Source: Arcuatula senhousia
Taxonomy: Eukaryota > Mollusca > Bivalvia > Mytilida > Mytilidae
Reading direction: 5' to 3'
Length of the DNA stretch: 64,000 bases
Assembly (NCBI GenBank): GCA_963971305.1
Contig: OZ020306.1
Span: 33,191,512-33,255,511 of the forward strand
Shown here: positions 1 to 11,421 of the stretch, piece by piece
Layout: each line of letters opens with the position of its first letter
Position numbering within the stretch: the first letter of the stretch is position 1
Notes under the pieces: generated by a model
Seen by the model: the letters and a program-made list of their open reading frames with translations, nothing else
Database searches by the model: none
Told to the model about the DNA's origin: nothing
Made by a program: the position numbers and the translations under genes

Positions 1-240
1 TTTCTGGGTACATTGGCCTATGGTGCGTTGAGGATACATTGGCCTGTCTTGTGAGTTGGTTCGTTTTCCTTCTGGTTTGTGGTCGTACATTGGCCCTTTT
101 TCGCATGACATGCATCAGTCTGTGTTATGGGTGCTGTTACCTGGGTGGGTCTACATAATTCAATTTGTTGTTTCAATTAGTTCTTGTCCTGGTTATGACT
201 GAAATATTGTTGACTGGACATAAAACAAACAACAAACAAA
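1..240 (+). repeat. 3' end of a retroposon with (CAAA)n tail
   Basis: The stretch ends in an A-rich simple tail made of ACAAACAA units, preceded by CTGAAATATTGTTGACTGGACATAAA, which has the look of a retroposon 3' end. The word TACATTGGCC or a close variant occurs three times in the first 110 bases. The 5' part lies outside the window. A related tail in opposite orientation (GATTGATTGATTG before a TTTATGTCC box) is seen near 14,770-14,810. Family assignment is inference. Confidence 0.45.
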
Positions 241-1058
241 CAAACAATTGATTTTTTTGCAGGTGTTAGTTAAAACAGTTTAAGCTACTCATTTAGAATA
301 GCTGCAACCACCATTTCACATATTGTACCTGAAGTTTGTGAGGCACTATATAACTCCCTTAAAGACGATCATTTAAAGGTATCTTAAAGAACTGCAATTC
401 AATACTTTTACCATTCTAGCAAAACATTAAAGTTTATACTTATTGACTGGGAATGTGGGAGATAGAAATATTAAAAAATTTCGTCCACGCAGCGTTGACG
501 CACAAACACTGTCTACAATGAAAACGATTGTCAGAGGGCAAATAGTTGTGGCGAGGGGTTTTAGTTGGAATCAATTGACCGGTCAATAGATCAACGATTG
601 AAAACAGAAAAAAATCGCCATTGAAAATATTGTATATATTTTATTAAATGAATGGATTAAATTAACACGAGACCATAACACATGTGTAAGCTTCATTTCG
701 TACTGCAATTATTATTTATTAAAAAACTGTATGGCCATTCTCATCATCGTACACAGTTTATCAACACTAAACTATTTTTATAACATCTCTGGTACTTTGA
801 ATTGGTTTCGAATGCTTAAACTAAAAATGGAGCTATTGGTGGGAAACATGAAGTTTTACAAGCATCTTTTCACAGTGGCTCCTACTACTATAATTACAAA
901 CATACACACAGCATTGTTCTCATGGCATTGGTTGACGCACATTATTATAGATTTACATATATTGATGTAGGAAGTAATGATCGTACAAGTGATGGCGGTG
1001 TTTAAGAGAACGTTCCTTGCAGAGCAGTTTAGAACAAAATAAGTTGAATTTTTCAAAC
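241..1058. other. no recognisable gene
   Basis: Only short ORFs without family resemblance are present. The region may contain the decayed upstream part of the Harbinger transposase remnant that follows, but I could not trace it. Confidence 0.4.
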
Positions 1059-1500
1059 CTTGCCCGGTAGACAGTATATTTGTTATAGTTGTCGATGAGG
1101 CCTTTCCTCTAAAAGAATACCTCGTGAAGCCATATCAAATAAGGTCTGGACTAGATGACACCAAAAACATTTTCAACGATCGCCTTTCAAGGGCAAGGCG
1201 AGTCGAAGAAAATGCTTTGGGATACTTGTAAATCGTTTCAGGGTCTTGAGATCGCCAATAATGATATCTCCAGAAAATGCAGAGCTGGTAGTTATGTGTT
1301 GCTGTACCCTTCACTTCCTTAGACCAGAAACTTTCAACGCAGCTGACCAAGATAAAACAGTTTTTGCCAATACAGACATTTATAGTTCACCTTCGATATT
1401 CGGAAATCACAGCGTGCAAGCCAGATGCATCCTGGACGAGTTTAAAGAGTACTTTAACACAGTCGGACAAGTACCATGGCAGAACAAAATTTTGAACTGA
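1059..1500 (+). pseudogene. PIF/Harbinger transposase C-terminal remnant
   Basis: The plus-strand translation from about 1,059 reads a Harbinger-type DDE block: a V-V-D-E-A-F-P-L motif (second catalytic Asp), then F-N-D-R-L-S-R-A-R-R-V-E-E-N-A (catalytic Glu). After a frame change near 1,229 it continues N-R-F-R-V-L-R-S-P with S-P-E-N-A-E and the characteristic C-terminal E-F-K-E-Y-F before the stop at 1,500. These are the hallmarks of the DDE_Tnp_4 family. A TAA in the first frame and the frameshift make it a pseudogene. The N-terminal half and the first Asp (usually DG-K/T-H) are not seen upstream. It differs from the transposase at 8.9 kb and more resembles the DEAF/VEEN branch of the family. 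Confidence 0.8.
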
Positions 1501-2092
1501 TCTGATAACAAATGAAAATTATTTTTTTATTGATTATAGATCTAGAGTGATTTGATAAATTAACAGTGAATACACTTGATTATCAAATTAGCGTTGTCAA
1601 GTGTTTATCATATGTGGTGAACTTTTTAAAGAGAAGTATATTGCTGATAATCATATTGTCCAAATGGGCTGTAATTTTGAATTATTTCAGAGGACATCTG
1701 CGGGGTATAATATGGCTGAGAAGGTTGTTGTTGTTGTAACAGTTCCTGAGGATAAATGAGATGGAGAGTCACCAAATCGAAAATTGTTTAGTGAAAGGAT
1801 ATCATCAATATAACGGAACGTGAGGTTAAAAGAGAGAGCTAATCTACGATCTTTTTTGTCTAGAAGAGATAGTAAGAAGTCTGCTTCATATGAATGTAGA
1901 AGCAAATCAGCAGGCAAAGGTGCACAATTAGTGCCCATTGGAATCCCTATTGTTTGCTGAAAAACACGTCCACCAAACAGAACAAATATGTTGTCGTTAA
2001 GAAATTTGAGCCAGTCGGTTATTTGGTCTTCTGTACATTTGTTCTTTTATCTTTGACTCATTGATGTCAAAGTAACTCTTAGTATAATCTAA

Positions 2093-2488
2093 TATTATAT
2101 ACTCATATAAAAATCTTGATTGTGATTCGCTAAGACGCGGTCACGTGGCATGTGATATTTCGCTGGGTCAACCGGCAATCGTTGGGTCGCATGGTAAGGT
2201 CACCCTCTCGTGAGATTTTCCACGTGAGGTCCATGTTGGTTTTTCAACATTGTATGGGCTGGGGTTTTTCTAATGGAAAAGGGTTATAATATTTCCGAAA
2301 TATGTTTCAAAATGTAATATTGAATAGTTTCATTAAAATATTCGATATAATATAACAGTTATCACCCTAGATGATATGTGACCCGGCATTTCTTTCCCCT
2401 CGAAAAGTAAGGTCACCCTCGGGTGACCTTACTTCCTCGGGGAAAGAAATCACCGGGTCACACACCAACTAGGGTGATAATTGTATAC
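2093..2488. mobile_element. hairpin (foldback) insertion in the RT fragment
   Basis: The reverse transcriptase reading breaks off after K-Y-L-V and resumes with L-D-Y-T-K-S-Y-F when about 396 bases are skipped. The insert contains a long palindrome (2,359-2,480) and several GGTCACCC / GGTCACG words. No convincing terminal inverted repeat or target duplication was found, so the class is open (MITE or foldback element). Confidence 0.55.
2359..2480. repeat. 122-bp imperfect palindrome
   Basis: The left arm begins TTATCACCCTAG and the right arm ends CTAGGGTGATAA. The centre is GTCACCC-TCG-GGTGAC at about 2,413-2,427. The arms pair through TGACCCGG..TTTCTTTCCCC and AAGTAAGGTCACCC. The single strand would form a stable hairpin. 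Confidence 0.8.
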
Positions 2489-2671
2489 TACCAGATATTT
2501 GTACCTGCGGTTTCCATTCTCTTTTAAAACGCTGCGTTTAATAAGTTGTGCGAATCGCGATTTTAGTTGTTCATGTGGAAAAGAAGTGTAAAGTGTTGAA
2601 AAATCGAAAGTTTTGATGCTGTTATAAGATGAAACTGATTTAGACTTAAGGATCTCTACAAGTTCTTTCGA

Positions 2672-3158
2672 GTGAGTGAGTGAGTTGGTGTTTTACGCCC
2701 ATGCAACGCTATATAGGTTATATACAGGCGATGAACATGAAAAGGATGATACAATGAACATGAAATTATGATGATAAATGAAATATGGGGTGGAGTGGGA
2801 AACACAGGAACGGTAAATTTTGAAGAACCACAGGAAAAGAGGAGAAGTGGGTAGGGGCGAAAAATTTAGCCGATGTGGTGCACTACTTGGCGGTCCACAA
2901 AGGGGTCTTTTACGTGCATGAAGCGTGGCATTCTCCACATACGTTGGCCCACTATGGTCGGCGGTCAGGGTTTCCGTATTATAGACCTGACAACCCCCGC
3001 GGACGAGGGCCACCCTATTCAGCCACCTAGGGTACACACTTGGTCGCTCTGTGGGCTGAGCACTGACCCGACGTCAGAATCCCAAGACCCTTAGTCGCCT
3101 CTTACGACAAGCTAGGCTCTGCTGCGGGCCTATTCGCCACCCGGGCCCCGGACGGGAC
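2672..3158 (-). mobile_element. SINE-like retroposon, family 1, full length with target duplication
   Basis: On the minus strand the unit starts GGTCCCGTCCGGGGCCCGGG, contains TGGCGAATAGG (fits a tRNA-type A box, TRGYNNANNNG), and ends GTAAAACACCAACTCACTCACTC, i.e. an (ACTC)n tail after a GGGCGT box. It is flanked by a 13-bp direct repeat, CAAGTTCTTTCGA, at 2,659-2,671 and 3,159-3,171, and sits inside the RT fragment, so insertion by target-primed reverse transcription is well supported. The unit has no credible coding capacity. Other copies: 42,303, 42,587, 46,353 and 47,722. Confidence 0.8.
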
Positions 3159-3240
3159 CAAGTTCTTTCGAAATCTTCAGGATTCACATTTGATTGACAA
3201 CAATCGTATTATTTCTGGAGGCCGTATTTTATTGTCGTAA

Positions 3241-3609
3241 GTATACACAACTTTTGTCAACAGATCTGCAGTTTAAAAGTAATTTCAAAGATTTTAATTC
3301 ATCCAAAGTGTACATGTCAAACAATCTTAACTTTTTATGAAAATCCTGCTTATGCTTATTTTAAAAATCATATCATGTATCATATCAAATATTTCTGCGT
3401 ATATAAATGGTGTATTTTTTTCATTATCAGGGAACAAACGGCATTTGAGGAAGCAAAAAGTGAAATTTCCAATGAATGAAGGATGTTGGAGGGTCAGCTT
3501 TTAAGATTTATGACGACATCAAAATAAGGCAAAAAGTTTTGCACGGTAACCCTTATTTTTCTATTGTGTATGGTTTTCATTACATTATTAATATCTGTTT
3601 TACAAATTT
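3241..3609. other. no recognisable gene
   Basis: AT-rich sequence between the RT fragment and the 3' end of the LINE. Nothing supportable was found. Confidence 0.4.
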
Positions 3610-4722
3610 ATTTCCAAGATTCAAGATTTTAGATTTTATTTATACTCTCAGACACATACATAGTTGTGTAACATAAGGTCAGTTTACAATATAGATATAG
3701 ATAACGACAAGGAACAAAATGTCAACAGATAAATAAACAAAAATGGGAAAAAGATATAATCAAGTATTAAGCTTATAACAAAATAGATATTTTTCCAACA
3801 AAAATTGACAACTTGTTCAATACCATCACATTGCAGAAAGATAGTAAACCAGCAAATTTTGTTAGATTGGGATGTTTACAGTAATATGCCGCCAAATATT
3901 TTTGTCGTAGGTATTTTATATCGGTATGGTTGCACAAAAATAATATATGAAATTCGTCTCCAATTTCCTCATTACAAATGCAACATAATCTAAGGTGCTT
4001 TGGTATATTGTACCATCTACCTTTTTCGATAGGCAAATGTAGATTAGATGTACGTAATTTTGTGAGCCATATTTGGTGATATTCCGGGAGTTTTAATAGA
4101 CAATTTTCTATGCTAAAAGATTCTTTAAATAAAGAGTAAAATTCGCCTCTTGAAGAATTTGAGATATCGCTATGCCAGGATTGAATGAATTGATCTTGCA
4201 AGACTTGCTTTACATTCAGCATATTCCAAAAAGGATACTGATTACGGAATATACCACTTTGGCCTACTTCATCGAAAATTTTCTGAAGGTGCTTTATCCA
4301 TTTAAACTCTTTTGTCGAAGAGAGCTTAAACATCAGTAGGTACAGAGAATTGCTAAGTTTATTTTTATTCTGTACCAGTCTGGACCAGAAAGAAATCATT
4401 TTTGTCTTTACTTGTATACTACGGGGAAATCTTCCAAGTTCTCCGTATACCATAAAGTTTGGGGTGGTACTTCTTACCCTAAGTATTGTCTTGCAGAACT
4501 TCAAATGCATTTGTTCTAATTTGTCAATGTTTTCAAAGCCCCAGACTTCCGATCCATATAAAAATAGGTTCTATCATACAATCAAACATCTTAAGTTGCA
4601 GATCAAAACTTAAATTTTCATTATGAATTAACTTATAGATACTAAACAGCGCTTTCTGTGCCTGTTCCACTCTCTTGTTACGAGTTTCTATAAAGCTATA
4701 AAACAACTCCAAGATATGTAAA
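3610..4722 (-). pseudogene. LINE ORF2 C-terminal region and 3' UTR
   Basis: The minus-strand frame reads T-Y-L-G-V-V ... R-V-E-Q-A-Q-K-A-L-F, E-P-I followed by an L-Y-G-S-E-V-W-G-like box, then a 245-aa open stretch (4,510 to 3,773) with W-L-T-K-L-R-T-S-N and a C-C-I-C-N...H-I-L-F-L-C zinc-finger-like motif. This is the usual C-terminal region of APE-type non-LTR retrotransposon ORF2. The stop is at 3,773; the 3' UTR continues to about 3,610 and ends with AAATCTAAAATCTTGAATCTTGG. Single-base frameshifts occur near 4,560 and 4,700. It is the direct continuation of the LINE part at 5,939-8,150, being separated only by the insertion 4,723-5,938. Confidence 0.8.
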
Positions 4723-5938
4723 TAAAGGTAATAACAAAACTACCGAACTTGAATGATCAATCTCATAGTCCAGAGAAAATGACAAAAACGAATCAGTCAT
4801 ACCGGAGAATTGGTGGATCACAATGGTCCTGACTTGGTACAGGCATTTCAAACGAAATGGTGGGTTAAACCAGGTTTTATGGCGCCAAACCTCCCTCTTT
4901 CATTGCGATCTAAGGATCCGGTAATGACCATAGAACACAACATAGTTGTGAGACACAATAGGGATATTGAGGTGATCATCTCAGTACAGCAGACCAGTCA
5001 AACACTAATTAAAACAATTAACTATCATATCTTGTAACTCAATTTTGAACTTTTCTACTAGTGGCTGATAACGAAGAAAGAATTTTTTTAGTGATCGTAT
5101 GAGACGTATTTTCTTATAGCCCTGCTCCAAAAGTCGGTCACGAAGAAATCGGTGTCTGATAAAAAAAATCTGTGAAATGTGTGCAAGCTCTGGCATATCG
5201 AATAAATTGTGAAATATAAACACCGTATGCAGGAGAAGTAGGTATATTACTCTGTAGATACGGAAAATTAATAATTTGAAAATTAAAATCGTCTCGTTTA
5301 TCGTAAATTTTTGTACTGAGATGACCACCTGGGTCAAATTCGAGGTGCAAATCCAAGAAAGACGTGAAGCAATTTGATTCGGTGGTCTCTTTAATCTCCA
5401 ATTCCGGAGGATATATTGAAGGAATCCAAATACCAAATGAAGTGTTATAGACAGAAAGGACATCATCAATATATCTGAATGTAAGATTAAATGACCTTGC
5501 CTCTTTCATCTTCTTGTTCTTTACGAGTCCCTGAAGAAATTCAGTCTCGTAAGAGTATAAAAACAATTCGGCGAGGAGAGCAGCACAGTTTGTGCCTATT
5601 GGAATGCCGATTTATTGTTGTAAAATCTCTCCTCCGAAGGTGAAAAATATGTTGTCAATGAGGAAATCAAGCATACTGCAAACTTGTTCCAGTGTATAAC
5701 AAATTTTATCTTTGAAAGATGTTTTGGAAAAAAATGTAGAATTATAACCCAAAACAACAAAATTCCTAGTGTTGAAAAGGCTTTTTCGAGAGAAGTTTTT
5801 TCAGGCGACATTTTAGTTTTTCGTGTGGCAATGTAGTGTATAAAGTTGAAAAATCGAACTTTTTCAAAGAGTGAACCTCAGAAAATGATCTAGATTTAAA
5901 ATGATCTAACTAATCTTTTGAGTTCTTCAAAATCCACA
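4723..5938 (-). mobile_element. Penelope-like RT fragment with its 3' region, inserted in the LINE
   Basis: The minus strand encodes, in broken frames, F-D-F-S-T-L-Y-T (about 5,850), a G-T-N-C-A box (about 5,595), F-R-Y-I-D-D-V-L-S-V (about 5,470), Y-D-K-R-D-D-F-N-F (about 5,300), N-I-P-T-S-P-A-Y-G-V-Y-I-S-Q and a C-terminal basic region ending about 5,008. A non-coding 3' region follows with CCATAAAACCTGGTTTAACCC and TGCCTGTACCAAGTCAGG, the words that recur as isolated repeats elsewhere in the window. TAAA at 4,719-4,722 and 5,939-5,942 is a candidate 4-bp target duplication. When the insert is ignored the LINE reads I-V-D-S|F-T-Y-L-G. Frameshifts and stops make the RT non-functional. Confidence 0.75.
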
Positions 5939-8150
5939 TAAACGAGTCAACTATTTAAATTTTTTCATTACCCAAATAAAAATCAATATTTTGCCTGGCT
6001 TTCCGCTTGCTAAATATGATAATTTTTGTTTTGTTGATATTAACCTTGAGTTTCCAACGATCACAATAATTTTGAAATATATTTAGAGAATTTTGCATTG
6101 ATTCTATACTTTCTGCTAATATGATAGTATCATCTGCATACAACAGTACAAAAAATTTAAAGTATACATGAATCTCATTTTCTAGCTTATTTTCAATAAG
6201 TTCGAGTGATAATCCATTGAGATGGGCAAAGTATGATTCCAAATCATTCAGAAAAATTGAGAATAAGAAAGGGGATAAGTTTTCTCATTGTCGAACTCCA
6301 GTGAGGCATGGGAAATATTCAGATTTATTTTCGCCACATTGCACACAAGATTTAATATCGTCATACATGTTATATATCACTCTGAAAATTTCAAAATGTC
6401 AAATGCCTTTCTAAAGTCGACAAAAGTGCAGTAAAGTTTTTTCCCATAGGCAAAGTAGATTTCGATAAGGGTATATAGAGCAAATATATTGTCTAGGGTA
6501 GAATACCCCTTTCTGAAACCAGCTTGGTTATACTCATACTCATTAGAAAATACATTTAGTCTATTATTCAATATACAGGTAAATTGTTTACCAATGCAGC
6601 TTATCAGGGTAATAGCTCGATAGTTATCTGGGTCTTTTGGGTCACCTTTATTTTTATAAATTGGTTTTATAATACCACATGTCCAGCTCTCAGGAATGAT
6701 ACCACTATTTAGAACAATATTAAAAATACTACAATATATAGATACAAATTGAGGAGGAGAAAATTTAAGACATTCATTAATTATCATATCTTCCCCAGGT
6801 GCTTTGTTATTTTTCAGCTTATTAATTGCATCTTGTACCTCAGAGTCAGATATTTCACCATTCAATATCTCATCAAATATTGGATTATTACAAAATTCTT
6901 TCACATTTATCTCGCACTGATCTAAATCTTTGCTATCATTCAAATTTTTGAAATATTCATAAAAGGTGTCTAGGTCAAGATCGAAATCGCCATTTGTTTC
7001 TTTTGTTGAGTATTTGTGCAATATTTTCCAGAATGATTTGGGGTCATGCTTTGAGCTAGTCCTCAATTCGTTAGCACATTTTCGGAATAATTTGCATAAC
7101 ATTTACTCAGAGTTTGACGATATTGTTTTGCTTTCGAGTTCATTTCACTTTTATTCGATGTAGTTTTTGTGTTTTTGAAAATTTCACGAGCTTTATGAAA
7201 TGCCTTTCTTTTTTCATCGCAAGATTTATTAAACCAAGGTTTATTATCCTCGTTTGACTTTTCTTTACGACAAGTAAAAACACCAAATGTACTTTTGGCG
7301 GTGTCTATCAAAACTTGGCCTATATCAGTTACAAGGTCATTAATTTGATCAGGTGTGACCGAGTCAACATCGACATATTCAAGTTTGGATTTATCACCGT
7401 TTAAATTATGCTCATTATCATTAATCAGGGATTGTTTAAAGCTTCGCTCTTTCGTCCATCCCATCTTCTGTAAGTACTTTTTAGATCCTTATTTTCAGAG
7501 ATATTTGATAATGTAGAAAAGTTTAGAGACAAATGCAAACGATTATGGGCATCAGAAAACATGGGATCAAAATCTTCAACAAAAAAGTCAGATAACATAT
7601 TTAACATAGATTCTGATATTATAAGATAATCAACTAGAGAGGCATCTTTACAAGTGGTCTTACCTACAATTTTATCCCGACAAATACGTCCATTTGCTAT
7701 ATACATCGAACTTCTTTTACAAAATTCAATAAGATTTCTACCATAATTATTAACTCGAGTCTTATCTTGAGAACATCTTTCTATGGAAAAACCTCTACTA
7801 GTAAGTTTTTTTCTGAATATTTCAGTGTTTTGTAAGAAATCTACATTTTTGTCTATTTCTAAAATCTCAAATAAATGTTCATCATATTCAACAAGATCAC
7901 TTAAAGTTCCGCTTCTAGCGTTAAAATCTCCAATCAATGACAAATGACTAATTTTTGAAAGTTAATAAGTTCGCTTTCAATTTCAATAAAGGCCTCATCT
8001 GATGAATATTTTGAACTTTCCGGAGGAATATAAATACACCCTAAGAGTACTTTTATGCACTCAGATTGATTTGTTTGGAAATATTTTTTAGATATTGTTA
8101 CCCCTTGGATAAATTCGCTATCTCATTTCAAAAATGTTAGATACTTTGCA
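5939..8150 (-). pseudogene. LINE ORF2 middle: endonuclease C-terminal half and reverse transcriptase
   Basis: Minus strand, from 8,150 down. The APE-type endonuclease is visible as G-C-I-Y-I-P-P-E-S-S, L-I-G-D-F-N-A-R-S-G (about 7,940) and S-L-V-D-Y-L-I-I-S (about 7,640), with S-D-A-H-N/R-L around 7,540. The RT follows: N-K-A-P-G-E-D (about 6,800), I-I-K-P-I-Y-K-N-K-G-D-P (about 6,660), N-Y-R-A-I-T-L, Q-A-G-F-R-K-G-Y-S-T, F-V-D-F-R-K-A-F-D (about 6,410) and Y-A-D-D-T-I-I-L (about 6,130). At least four frame changes or stops break it. The endonuclease start is found across the Harbinger insertion at 11,422-11,601, the C-terminus across the Penelope-like insertion. It once cut target DNA and copied its RNA; it is now dead. 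Confidence 0.85.
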
Positions 8151-8454
8151 TGCGTTCGGAATTTAAACCTAGGTTAATAAAACGTGGTTCAGTTGGGGAC
8201 AACCTAGATACACCTCGGGTTAAGTATTTGTAACGAAACAATAGAGAAAGTTCCGAAACGAAAGAATCCTTAGTATTATTTTCCTCCACAAAGTAACTCA
8301 TTGATTTATGACAATTATGACATGTATATATGTCTGAGAAAATAAAACAATGTGATTGGTTGTCTGAACCTGGCTATAAATATATATACGCGACTGAATG
8401 ATTAAAAACCTGTTCGGCAAGATTTTTAGAACGGGCAGCATTATCTTGATTGCA

Positions 8455-9747
8455 GTGGCACCTGACAGACGTAGAAAAGCGATACTAAGCATTATACTCA
8501 TGATGCGCTCTATGCAAATTGAGCTTATGGCAATTATCAGCATGTTTCATGTGCGAAGATCGAAGGAGATTTAACGTCTTTTTCAAGTTTTGGGAAAGGT
8601 TGATTATGGGAAAAGACTCATGATGTTTCTTTGGTATATAGGTATGGCTTATACATATATATTTATTTCTGGAAACTTTTAATATGTCCAGGAACGTCTA
8701 CATTCCTGATAAGTCCTTATAAAATTGATGGGAGTTGTGTCATGTACATTTTCAAATCTCATATAATGAAATGAAAATAGTTTTACTGCGAATATATAGA
8801 ATGAAAATTAAAGGAATGGGTTAAATGTACGTGAATATCATGAATGTAAAAAAATATTTTTTTATACCCCCCCCCCAAAAAAAAAAACCCTATACAAAAT
8901 GGCTGATTCTATATTAATTGTTTATTAATCTGCGATATATTGTGAAATTTCATGTAATTTGGAGAGCTTCAGATCTATGACTGACAGATTTCACGTGTCA
9001 AAGTCTACCTTACATGTCTCAATTAGCTTTATATCAAAAATCTTACTAGAACATGTAATGCCCTCAATCATTCGTTGGTCATCAAGAAACAGCATCCAGG
9101 GTATCGCTGACAGATTTGATGAAGGAATAAACAATTTACTCGGGACTATCGGAGCAATAGATGGAACCCATATAGAAATTAAATGTCCATCGGATAACAA
9201 AGAAGCCTACTTAAACAGGAAAAAGTATCCATCAATTGTTCTCCTTGCAGTTTGCGATTTGGAATTGAATTATATGTACGTTTTTGCAGGTTGTCCGGGA
9301 AGTACGCATAAAGCAGGTGTTTTGCGTCATACACCCTTGTTTCGGGATGCCAATAAAATCATACCAAGAGGGAATTTCATTATAGGAGACTCTGCATTTC
9401 CCTTACTTCCATGGCTAATGACACCTTTTAGAGATACAGGGAATTTGACAAGGAATCAATTTAGATATAACAAAGTATTGAGTGGAGCACGACAAGTGAT
9501 TGAAAGGAGCTTTGGATTTTTAAAGGGACGATTTAGAAAATTGCAAAATCTTGGTGCAAGCGACATGACGATTATAGTGGAAACAATACTCTCAGCTTGC
9601 ACTTTGCACAACATCTGCTTACAGAACGATGGCGAGTTTTTTGAAATCCTACCTATCGAGAATGATGAACAAGCGAATGTTGAAGATGTGGGAGGAAATG
9701 TTCAGGCTGCTAATTTTCGGCAAGAACTTATGTACAGTTTGTTGTAA
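8455..9747 (+). pseudogene. Harbinger transposase (DDE_Tnp_4), probably inactive
   Basis: The main exon (8,954 or 8,959 to 9,747) encodes the catalytic domain. Numbering from 8,959, the triad is D68 in A-I-D-G-T-H, D144 in I-I-G-D-S-A-F-P and E182 in V-I-E-R-S-F-G, spaced as in the family, and the domain ends with C-T-L-H-N-I-C. The usual G-S-T-H-D motif reads G-S-T-H-K. A likely upstream exon lies at 8,455-8,641 (A-P-D-R-R-R-K-A-I-L ... G-K-R-L-M-M-F-L-W-Y-I-G) with a G|GTATGG donor; joined to 8,954 the frame would continue N-L-E-S-F-R. Defects: GTG where a start would be expected, an in-frame TAA at 8,572, and CAT instead of CAG at the acceptor before 8,954. The DDE exon itself is uninterrupted. 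The product would be a nuclear enzyme that cuts and joins the transposon ends. Confidence 0.75.
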
Positions 9748-9829
9748 TAGGTTATTATTTATATCACAATTTAAAAATTAAAGAACTCATAAGAAACAAG
9801 TTTTATTATGAACATTTTTATTGATTAAT

Positions 9830-11233
9830 TTACAACTTTTCAATTAATTTCTCCATGACTCTGGTATTACGATCAAATAAAGAAGTAACTAGATCGGCAA
9901 ATTCTTTGTCCCTTTTCCCCAGAAATTTTTTGAAGTCATCATTTTGTGTCTTTTTACCTTTTTTGGCCGGCAACTTCCCTTTAGCGGTATGAATTTCGTC
10001 GTTAGACTTCACACCAGTGGATGAGCCAATGGAAAGCACGGGATTAATGCTTGGGTCTCCCTTCAACAGTGTGTCCATTTCATCTTCAAATGGGAATGGC
10101 TTAGGGGTTTTATTCCCAGTAGTGTTGCATTTTCTTTTGTGGTTGCGGTATGCAGCTTTTAAACTCTTCCATTTTTCTCTACACTGGTCACAGTTAAACT
10201 CTGTTTTCATTGCGTTATTGAGCTTGGTGGAAATGTCATTCCACACGGGCTTTTTATTAAAAGCAATTTGAAGCTTTTTCCAGTGTTCTTCAACTAGATA
10301 TATCAGATATTTGGTTTGTTTCTCTCCCGAGTGCCTCTGACCTGCGTTTGTGTTGGCCCCACTAGGTCCAGGCATACTTGCGTATGGCAAAGTCCTTGAT
10401 CTCTTGTTGGAGGTTTCTTCATGATCATCTGATTCAGAAGAATCAATGCGTGTAGCGATTGGTCTTTTTGTTGGCTTTTCAATGGGTTTGCTGCTTTCCG
10501 TGGATGTCTCGTTGGATATCCTCTTAAGCGGCAAACATGACTGTAATGTTATGAATAATGGATCTTTTGGTGCCATTTGATTTATCAGCATCCCTCTCAG
10601 CTTCTCACGCACAGTCTCTAGGTCTGAAATATATAAGAGAAACAACATTTAATTCAAAGTCTATTTAGAGTACAATTCACAGTAAATTTTACAAATGTAT
10701 TTGAATGGAGGGCCGAGATGCAAAATATATAGAATTTCAATTACGCTTGTTTTGTTACCACGCGAAGTGGAAAACTGATTGCATGGGAAATAGACGGAGA
10801 AAGGAGTATATAGGTGTCTACCCCCTTCCACCTTGAGCACCGAGTACTGCCCAAAATCAGCTCAAACTGAATACAGAGTACTGTTAATCTATCTGTATTT
10901 TAGTTTTCAGAATACCAAGTACTATTTTTTGCCTTACTGAGTACCGTACTCGAATATTTGAGTAACAAAGTACTGCCTCAAAAATACAAAAAGTGCTGAG
11001 TACTAAAAGGGGGTGGTAGCCCCATATAGGGTCCATAATCAGGATTACAAAGAAGGTTAAAATAAAATTTATACAAATGCTGATTAGAACACAAACAAAT
11101 AGATAGATACTCACTTTCTAAAACATCCTTCAGCTCAGATTTTTTTTATTAGTGTTGGTATGTTCTGGTTGTTCTCGGGCAATGATATCAAAAGATGTAT
11201 AATCTCCTCATTTAAACCTTGTTCATTTTCCAT
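9830..11233 (-). CDS. Harbinger accessory protein with Myb/SANT-like domain
   Basis: Two exons on the minus strand. Exon 1 is 11,233-11,115 (ATG, start M-E-N-E-Q-G), with donor A|GTGAGT. Exon 2 runs from 10,623, after a TATTTCAG acceptor, to the stop at 9,830. The coding phase fits L-E-N-L-E-T-V-R-E-K at the junction. Exon 2 encodes an acidic/basic linker, then a Myb/SANT-like or MADF-like trihelix domain (about W-K-K-L-Q-I-A-F ... C-R-E-K-W-K-S-L-K-A-A-Y-R), a lysine-rich segment (K-K-G-K-K) and a helical C-terminus. In the family this protein binds transposon ends and helps import the transposase. An extra A in the A-run at 11,140-11,147 puts exon 1 out of frame and creates a TGA, so it may be a young pseudogene or carry a sequencing slip. 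Confidence 0.7.
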
Positions 11234-11421
11234 GTTCTCCGTCTTATATCGCTCCTAACTAAAAGTACCCGGGCTGGTATCAAGCTTTTATATATTTCTA
11301 CCCAGGGTGAGTTCATAGTTAAAGTGTCATATGTGAACAGAGCTCACCCGAGTTCTATTTTATTTCTCAACCCAAGAATTTTCTTCTACCTAGGGTACCC
11401 TAGGTTTAAATTCCGAACGCA

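Larger units (their letters stand above)
1745..3240 (-). pseudogene. Penelope-like (or related) reverse transcriptase fragment, interrupted twice
   Basis: Read on the minus strand from about 3,240 down, the frame gives K-T-F-D-F-S-T-L-Y-T (RT motif A region), then P-M-G-T-N-C-A-P, then F-R-Y-I-D-D-I-L-S (the YIDD catalytic box). The same reverse transcriptase family recurs at 4.7-5.9, 37.5, 45-47.6 and 63.9 kb. I place it with Penelope-like elements from memory of the GTNCAP...YIDD pattern; the clade is not certain. It is broken by a SINE-like unit (2,672-3,158) and by a hairpin element (2,093-2,488). The RT words on both sides of each insertion are consecutive, so both insertions are younger. 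Additional frameshifts and a TGA replacing Trp show it is dead. Confidence 0.75.
8151..11421. mobile_element. PIF/Harbinger DNA transposon, 3.27 kb, two genes
   Basis: The element has terminal inverted repeats, TGCGTTCGGAATTTAAACC at 8,151 and its complement ending at 11,421; 23 bases including CTAGG are identical. Inside are a DDE transposase on the plus strand and a Myb/SANT-like protein gene on the minus strand, arranged convergently, which is the standard Harbinger gene pair. It interrupts the LINE endonuclease: the LINE frame runs K-N-S-L-S before and K-Y-L-T-F after. The 3-bp target duplication expected for the family is not clear; a few unexplained bases (CATAGCC against CATG) lie at the ends. 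A C11/A11 run at about 8,867-8,888 lies in the transposase intron. Confidence 0.85.

Noticed and set aside
2693..3094. Overlapping ORFs of 114 and 73 aa on opposite strands
   Set aside because: They fall entirely within the SINE-like unit and recur as ORFs in its other copies; no protein family is recognised.
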